The notes under the pieces were generated by a model. The model ran no database searches and was not told the origin of the DNA. It was given only the letters and a program-made list of their open reading frames with translations. Positions 6,537 through 9,303 of a stretch of DNA of 9,303 bases are shown here, piece after piece. This DNA is from Parvibaculum sp964560165. GTDB taxonomy: Bacteria > Pseudomonadota > Alphaproteobacteria > Parvibaculales > Parvibaculaceae. How positions within the stretch are numbered: the first letter of the stretch is position 1; the number at the start of each line of letters is the position of its first letter. A program made the position numbers and the translations under genes. Location: assembly GCA_964560165.1 (NCBI GenBank), contig CAZLLB010000120.1, positions 1 to 9,303 on the forward strand, read 5' to 3'.

Positions 6537-7934
6537 TTATCCCAGCTTCGCCGCCTTGCGCACCATCCGCCTGTCGAGCGCGGCACGTAGCCGGGCCTGG
6601 CGTTCCTGCGTGATTGGATATTGCCAGATCACGATAGTCGAGATGATCCAGAGCGCCAGCGGCACAAGGCAATACATCGCCGTCAGCATGAATAGCGATA
6701 CATCCGAATTCGTCTGCGACTGCGGATTGAAGCCGATCCAGCCGAGAATCGGCAGCGCGATACCGACGCCCGCCGCCTCGAAAATCTTTCGCACCATTGC
6801 CAGAAAAGCGAAAAGGAAAGCCGTGCGCTGCTCGCCGGTCTTGATCATGTCGAGATCGCAGACGTCAGCCAGAATGGATTGTCCCAGGATCGGCGCGGCA
6901 CCGATGGTGAAGCCCTGGATCAACGTGATGAAAAGCAGGGCCGGAAATACCGCTTCGGGATGAACCGGCTTCACCACATAGATGACGACCGGCACGAAGG
7001 CGAAAGCAAAGAGGCTGATGAAACCCGCAACGCCGATGCCTTTGTGCTTGCCGATCTTGCCGCCGATCTTCACCCAGAAAGGCGAGCCGACGACACCGGC
7101 AAAAAACAGCACAAAAATCAGGATCGAACTGCCCGACCCCAATTGCGCCACATGCTCGAAGAAGAGCACCGCGACGCCCGCATTGATCGAGCCTGCCAGC
7201 GCGCCGATGATCGTCGCCAGCAGCACGATGCGCAGCGGTCCATTGCGCATGGCGATACGCATACCCACCACGAATGAAATCGGTGTGCTGATCTGCACCG
7301 CCGGTTCGGGCACCGAGCGCAGCAAAATAAAGAGGCATATAGGCAGCAGACCCGCCGTCAGCCAGCCCAGCGCCGCCATAGCGTCACGGCTCGCCGCGCT
7401 CGCCTCACCACCCCCATGGCTGGCGATGATCGGCACGGTGATCGCGACCAGCAGGCCGATCAGCAGAAAAATCTGGCGACTGCCGGTGATGCGGTTGCGC
7501 TCGTGATAATCCTCCGAGACCTCCGCACCCCACGCGCCATAGGGAATTTCGATCAGCGTATAGCCGAAATAAATCGCCGCGATCCAGATCAGCAGATAGG
7601 CGTTGCTCACCTCCATCTGCGGAATGAAAAGCATCAGCGAAGAGATCGCCATCACGATGACGCCGGCGATGATCCATGGCCGCCGCCTGCCCCAGCGCGT
7701 ATGCGTGCGGTCGCTCCAGCGACCGATAAAGGGATCGACGATGACGTCGCTCAGCCGCGCCAGCATCAAGATGACGCCGACGGCGGTTAGGCTCAGGCCA
7801 AGCGTGCCGGAATAGAAAGGCGGAATATAGATCGCCAGCGGCAACCCGATCACAGCCATGGGCACGACAAGCTGCCCATAAGCGAAAAGTTGCCAGCGAC
7901 TCAGTTTCTGAGCGCCGATCGGCCCCGCATCCAT
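6537..7934 (-). CDS. MFS transporter of the GPH (glycoside-pentoside-hexuronide:cation symporter) family
   Basis: A 465-residue, twelve-helix integral inner-membrane protein of the MelB/GPH type (MFS_2), expected to take up a sugar, glycoside or uronide with H+ or Na+. The helix-II block RLSDVIVDPFIGRWSDRT (60-77), followed by RWGRRRPWI, is diagnostic. D63 and D67 (with R60) align in spacing with MelB D55, D59 and R52, the cation/sugar site, so a coupled mechanism is likely. Hydrophobic segments are distributed along the whole length, with the cytosolic C-terminal tail rich in Arg and Lys. The start is ATG 7934, because GGGGAGG lies six bases ahead. A GTG at 7955 has no ribosome site and would only add seven residues. 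No glycosidase, sugar kinase or regulator gene is next to it, so substrate is unknown. The gene ends 8 bases from the convergent oxidoreductase. Confidence 0.94.
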   Translation of the reverse strand: MDAGPIGAQKLSRWQLFAYGQLVVPMAVIGLPLAIYIPPFYSGTLGLSLTAVGVILMLARLSDVIVDPFIGRWSDRTHTRWGRRRPWIIAGVIVMAISSLMLFIPQMEVSNAYLLIWIAAIYFGYTLIEIPYGAWGAEVSEDYHERNRITGSRQIFLLIGLLVAITVPIIASHGGGEASAASRDAMAALGWLTAGLLPICLFILLRSVPEPAVQISTPISFVVGMRIAMRNGPLRIVLLATIIGALAGSINAGVAVLFFEHVAQLGSGSSILIFVLFFAGVVGSPFWVKIGGKIGKHKGIGVAGFISLFAFAFVPVVIYVVKPVHPEAVFPALLFITLIQGFTIGAAPILGQSILADVCDLDMIKTGEQRTAFLFAFLAMVRKIFEAAGVGIALPILGWIGFNPQSQTNSDVSLFMLTAMYCLVPLALWIISTIVIWQYPITQERQARLRAALDRRMVRKAAKLG

Positions 7935-7956
7935 ACACGTCCTCCCCGACGTCACT

Positions 7957-7967
7957 ATTTAGTAAAT
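7957..7967. promoter_or_regulatory. Small AT-rich palindrome upstream of the symporter gene
   Basis: ATTTAGTAAAT is an 11-base palindrome (ATTTA / TAAAT around a central G), 23 bases upstream of the symporter start. It lies where a minus-strand -10 could fall (TTTACT 7966-7961, 18 bases after CTGACG 7990-7985). An operator or -10 region is possible but unproven; it is mainly notable as the only AT-rich patch in that gap. Confidence 0.22.
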
Positions 7968-8164
7968 GCGTTGTACTATCTCCTCGTCAGGTTCCGCAAC
8001 ATCCTTCGAGCGGAAGGCCCCTCGCCATTCCCCAACGCCAACTCCACATGAACCTCCCCTTCAGCCTGCGTTCATGCGCCTTTCGCTAATTTCGATCCTG
8101 CCCGATGACCTCGCGTCAAACGGCAGCCTCCTCCCCAACTCATTCGGGTGCAAGGGAGAGGCAC

Positions 8165-8204
8165 GATGGCGGCGTCCAGACCGTACCCCATGGGCGCCGC
8201 CATC
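8165..8204. repeat. 14-bp-stem hairpin, 12-base loop
   Basis: GATGGCGGCG (8165-8174) and CGCCGCCATC (8195-8204) are perfect complements. The stem continues inward by a T-G wobble (8175/8194) and three pairs (CCA 8176-8178 with TGG 8191-8193), leaving a 12-base loop (8179-8190). On the plus strand it is followed by TATTTCTCCCGCTTTT, loosely T-rich; on the minus strand, the direction of the flanking genes, no T-run follows. That makes it poor as a terminator for the transferase transcript, so it is more likely a repeat-type hairpin. Confidence 0.7.
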
Positions 8205-8255
8205 TATTTCTCCCGCTTTTCCGAACCACCCTCTCCGTCATTGCCCACTTTCAAT

Positions 8256-8299
8256 CCTCCCCTGAGGAGCGGCGAAGCCGCGTCTCGAAGGGCGAGGCC
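8256..8299. repeat. REP-like palindromic repeat (alphaproteobacterial type)
   Basis: CCTCCCCTGAGGAGCGGC (8256-8273), a GAA turn, then GCCGCGTCTCGAAGGGCGAGG (8277-8297) form a near-palindrome with a few mismatches or bulges. It closely resembles a repeat that is abundant between genes in many Hyphomicrobiales genomes (consensus arms CCTCATCCTGAGGAGCGGC and the complementary arm ending GGATGAGG). It starts five bases beyond the stop of the glutathione S-transferase gene and may act as a transcript 3'-end hairpin. Family assignment is from memory. Confidence 0.7.
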
Positions 8300-8303
8300 C
8301 CAT

Positions 8304-8915
8304 TCAAGCCGCCGCACTCGGCCGCGCCGAAACCCGCTGATGCCACGCTTTCAAATTCGCGCATTCATCCGGAATCTCCAGCCCGATGAACTTCGCAAAA
8401 TCCATCGTGCAAAGCGCCGAAATATCCGCCACCGAATAATGCGCCCCGGCAATAAACTCCCGCCCAGCAAGCTCCTTATCGAGCCAGCGCATCGCATTGA
8501 AGGCTGTCTCCCGGTTCGCCTCACCAAAATCGCGGAACTGCTTCACGATCTTCGAGGTCCGCGCATCCGCGTGCCGCCACACATTGCCGATCGGGTTCAT
8601 CACCGCAAATTCGATGCGCCTGATCCACATGTCGATTTGCGCAATCTCCACCGGCGTTGCGCCGAAGAGCGCGGGTGTCGGATGCAGCGCCTCGAAATAG
8701 CGGCAGATCGAAATGCTCTCCGAAATATGCGTGCCGTCGTCAAGCTCCAGCACCGGCACCTGCCCCAGCGAATTCTTTTCCTTGAATTCCGGCGCCTTGT
8801 GCTCGCCCTTCATCAGCGAGATCGGCTCATAGGGAACGGACAATCCTTTTTCCGCCAAAAAAATACGCACCCGGCGCGGGTTCGGAGCCGGATTGCCGAC
8901 GTCATAGATTTTCAT
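8304..8915 (-). CDS. Glutathione S-transferase family protein
   Basis: A 203-residue two-domain cytosolic GST, expected to conjugate or reduce electrophiles using glutathione. The N-terminal thioredoxin-like domain runs KIYDVGNPAPNPRRVRIFLA, then SLGQVPVLELDDGTHISES. The cis-proline is Pro54 and the gamma-glutamyl-binding pair is Glu66-Ser67. The all-helical C-terminal domain includes GREFIAGAHYSVADISAL, the typical N-capping box Ser/Asp. The usual catalytic Ser, Cys or Tyr position near residue 10 reads Ala-Pro-Asn-Pro, so the activating residue is unclear and Asn12 is only a candidate. Start ATG 8915 is chosen for the GGGAGAG five bases upstream and the family-typical N-terminus. The frame extends to 9104, but that stretch is inside the transporter gene and lacks family similarity. 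The gene follows the nucleoside transporter by 26 bases, so they are probably co-transcribed. Confidence 0.93.
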   Translation of the reverse strand: MKIYDVGNPAPNPRRVRIFLAEKGLSVPYEPISLMKGEHKAPEFKEKNSLGQVPVLELDDGTHISESISICRYFEALHPTPALFGATPVEIAQIDMWIRRIEFAVMNPIGNVWRHADARTSKIVKQFRDFGEANRETAFNAMRWLDKELAGREFIAGAHYSVADISALCTMDFAKFIGLEIPDECANLKAWHQRVSARPSAAA

Positions 8916-8941
8916 ACCACTCTCCCTCTGGTTCTTTTGCT

Positions 8942-9303
8942 TTATGTAATCAGCCCGATCACCGCGCCCGTCATCACGGTCGCCAGCGTGCCCGAAACAA
9001 TGGCGCGCGTGCCGAGCGTCACAATGTCGGAGCGGCGCGAGGGCGCAAGCGCCGTCAGCCCGCCAATCAAAATCCCCACGCTGCCCAGATTGGCAAAACC
9101 GCACATGCCATAGATCATGATCAGCGACGAACGCGCGCTCAATGCGCCCTCCGGCAGGTGCGACAGGTCGATATAGGCGATGAACTCATTGAGGATCGTC
9201 TTCGTCCCCATCAATTGCCCCGCCGTCTCCATTTCGCTGGCCGGAATTCCCATCAGCCAGACCAGCGGCGCAAACGCCCAGCCGAAAAAGCGTTGCAGCG
9301 TCA
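8942..9303 (-). CDS. CNT/NupC-type nucleoside transporter, C-terminal part (5' end outside window)
   Basis: The frame is open from the right edge and ends at TAA 8944-8942, so only the C-terminal ~119 residues are visible. They match the concentrative nucleoside transporter C-terminal half: LQRFFGWAFAPLVWLMGIP, then the E-rich re-entrant/helix segment SEMETAGQLMGTKTILNEF (with the conserved Glu), SARSSLIMIYGMCGFANLGS (the family's xCGFAN motif) and IGGLTALAPSRRSDIVTLG. These are inner-membrane uptake proteins for nucleosides with H+ or Na+. Membrane segments alternate with the loop carrying RR. The first ATG visible (9253) is internal, since in-frame codons continue to base 9303 without a stop. 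It lies 26 bases ahead of the glutathione S-transferase gene on the same strand. Confidence 0.93.
   Translation of the reverse strand, partial: TLQRFFGWAFAPLVWLMGIPASEMETAGQLMGTKTILNEFIAYIDLSHLPEGALSARSSLIMIYGMCGFANLGSVGILIGGLTALAPSRRSDIVTLGTRAIVSGTLATVMTGAVIGLIT

Larger units (their letters stand above)
7935..8303. other. 369-base non-coding gap between glutathione S-transferase and symporter genes
   Basis: No convincing gene on either strand. Going right to left, the direction of both flanking genes, it holds a REP-like palindrome (8256-8299), a 14-bp-stem hairpin (8165-8204), a weaker G/C-rich pairing (8127-8136 with 8154-8161, with a bulge), then the symporter promoter area at about 7956-8000. 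A plus strand frame of 321 codons runs across part of this gap and antisense to the transferase, but it has no recognisable domain. The whole gap reads as repeat-derived, non-coding DNA. Confidence 0.6.

Noticed and set aside
8000..8010. CATCCTTCGAG, resembling the complementary arm of the REP-like repeat
   Set aside because: An 11-base similarity without the rest of the element; too weak to call.
8234..8244. TCCGTCATTGC, shared with the start of the 1221-1303 repeat
   Set aside because: Only 11 bases with no matching arm; likely chance or a tiny remnant.
8148..9113. Long plus-strand open frame (321 codons) covering part of the gap and antisense to the glutathione S-transferase and transporter genes
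   Set aside because: It opposes two genes with clear family motifs and translates to Arg/His-rich sequence with no domain; G+C-rich DNA commonly opens antisense frames.
1..9303. Mobile element, prophage, CRISPR, toxin-antitoxin, tRNA or rRNA content
   Set aside because: No spaced direct repeats, integrase, transposase, toxin or RNA gene signature was seen; all coding genes fit ordinary chromosomal families.

Overview
The window is a G+C-rich bacterial chromosome segment. The gene families (an alphaproteobacterial-type DUF3376 patatin-like protein, a free-standing PAS_5 protein, a GPH symporter, a UDG-like glycosylase, many acyl-CoA/flavin functions) and two kinds of short palindromic repeat familiar from Hyphomicrobiales (Rhizobiales) genomes point to an alphaproteobacterium, probably Hyphomicrobiales or a close relative. 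I cannot name a genus. No phage, transposase, CRISPR, rRNA or tRNA is visible. It looks like ordinary core or housekeeping-type chromosome, and I did not find a convincing new multi-gene system.

Layout. 1-1206 (+): the C-terminal part of a large DUF3376 patatin-like protein, cut by the window edge. 1207-1363: convergent intergenic region holding a perfect 30-bp inverted repeat and a fragment of a second repeat family. 1364-4219 (-): three genes read right to left, an acyl-CoA dehydrogenase, then a UDG-like DNA glycosylase, then an alpha/beta-hydrolase lipoprotein. The last two overlap by ATGA and are surely co-translated. 4313-4858 (-): a stand-alone PAS_5 protein. It is divergent from a two-gene + strand operon, a PaaI-type hotdog thioesterase (5010-5453) followed by a luciferase-like flavin oxidoreductase (5482-6528). 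6537-7934 (-): a GPH-family sugar:cation symporter, convergent with the oxidoreductase across 8 bases. 7935-8303: a 369-base non-coding stretch made largely of hairpin-forming repeat-like DNA. 8304-9303 (-): a CNT/NupC-type nucleoside transporter (its N-terminal part lies beyond the window) followed by a glutathione S-transferase.

How the genes work together. The acyl-CoA dehydrogenase and the hotdog thioesterase both act on acyl-CoA thioesters, and the hydrolase lipoprotein and patatin-like protein on acyl esters, so the left two thirds has a loose lipid/acyl flavour. These are separate transcription units and no single pathway can be argued. The transporters lack adjacent catabolic genes. 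The most unusual material is non-coding: traces of one palindromic repeat family at three places (one contributing the stop codon of the oxidoreductase gene), an independent 30-bp inverted repeat, a 14-bp-stem hairpin, and a possible leaderless promoter at the glycosylase gene.
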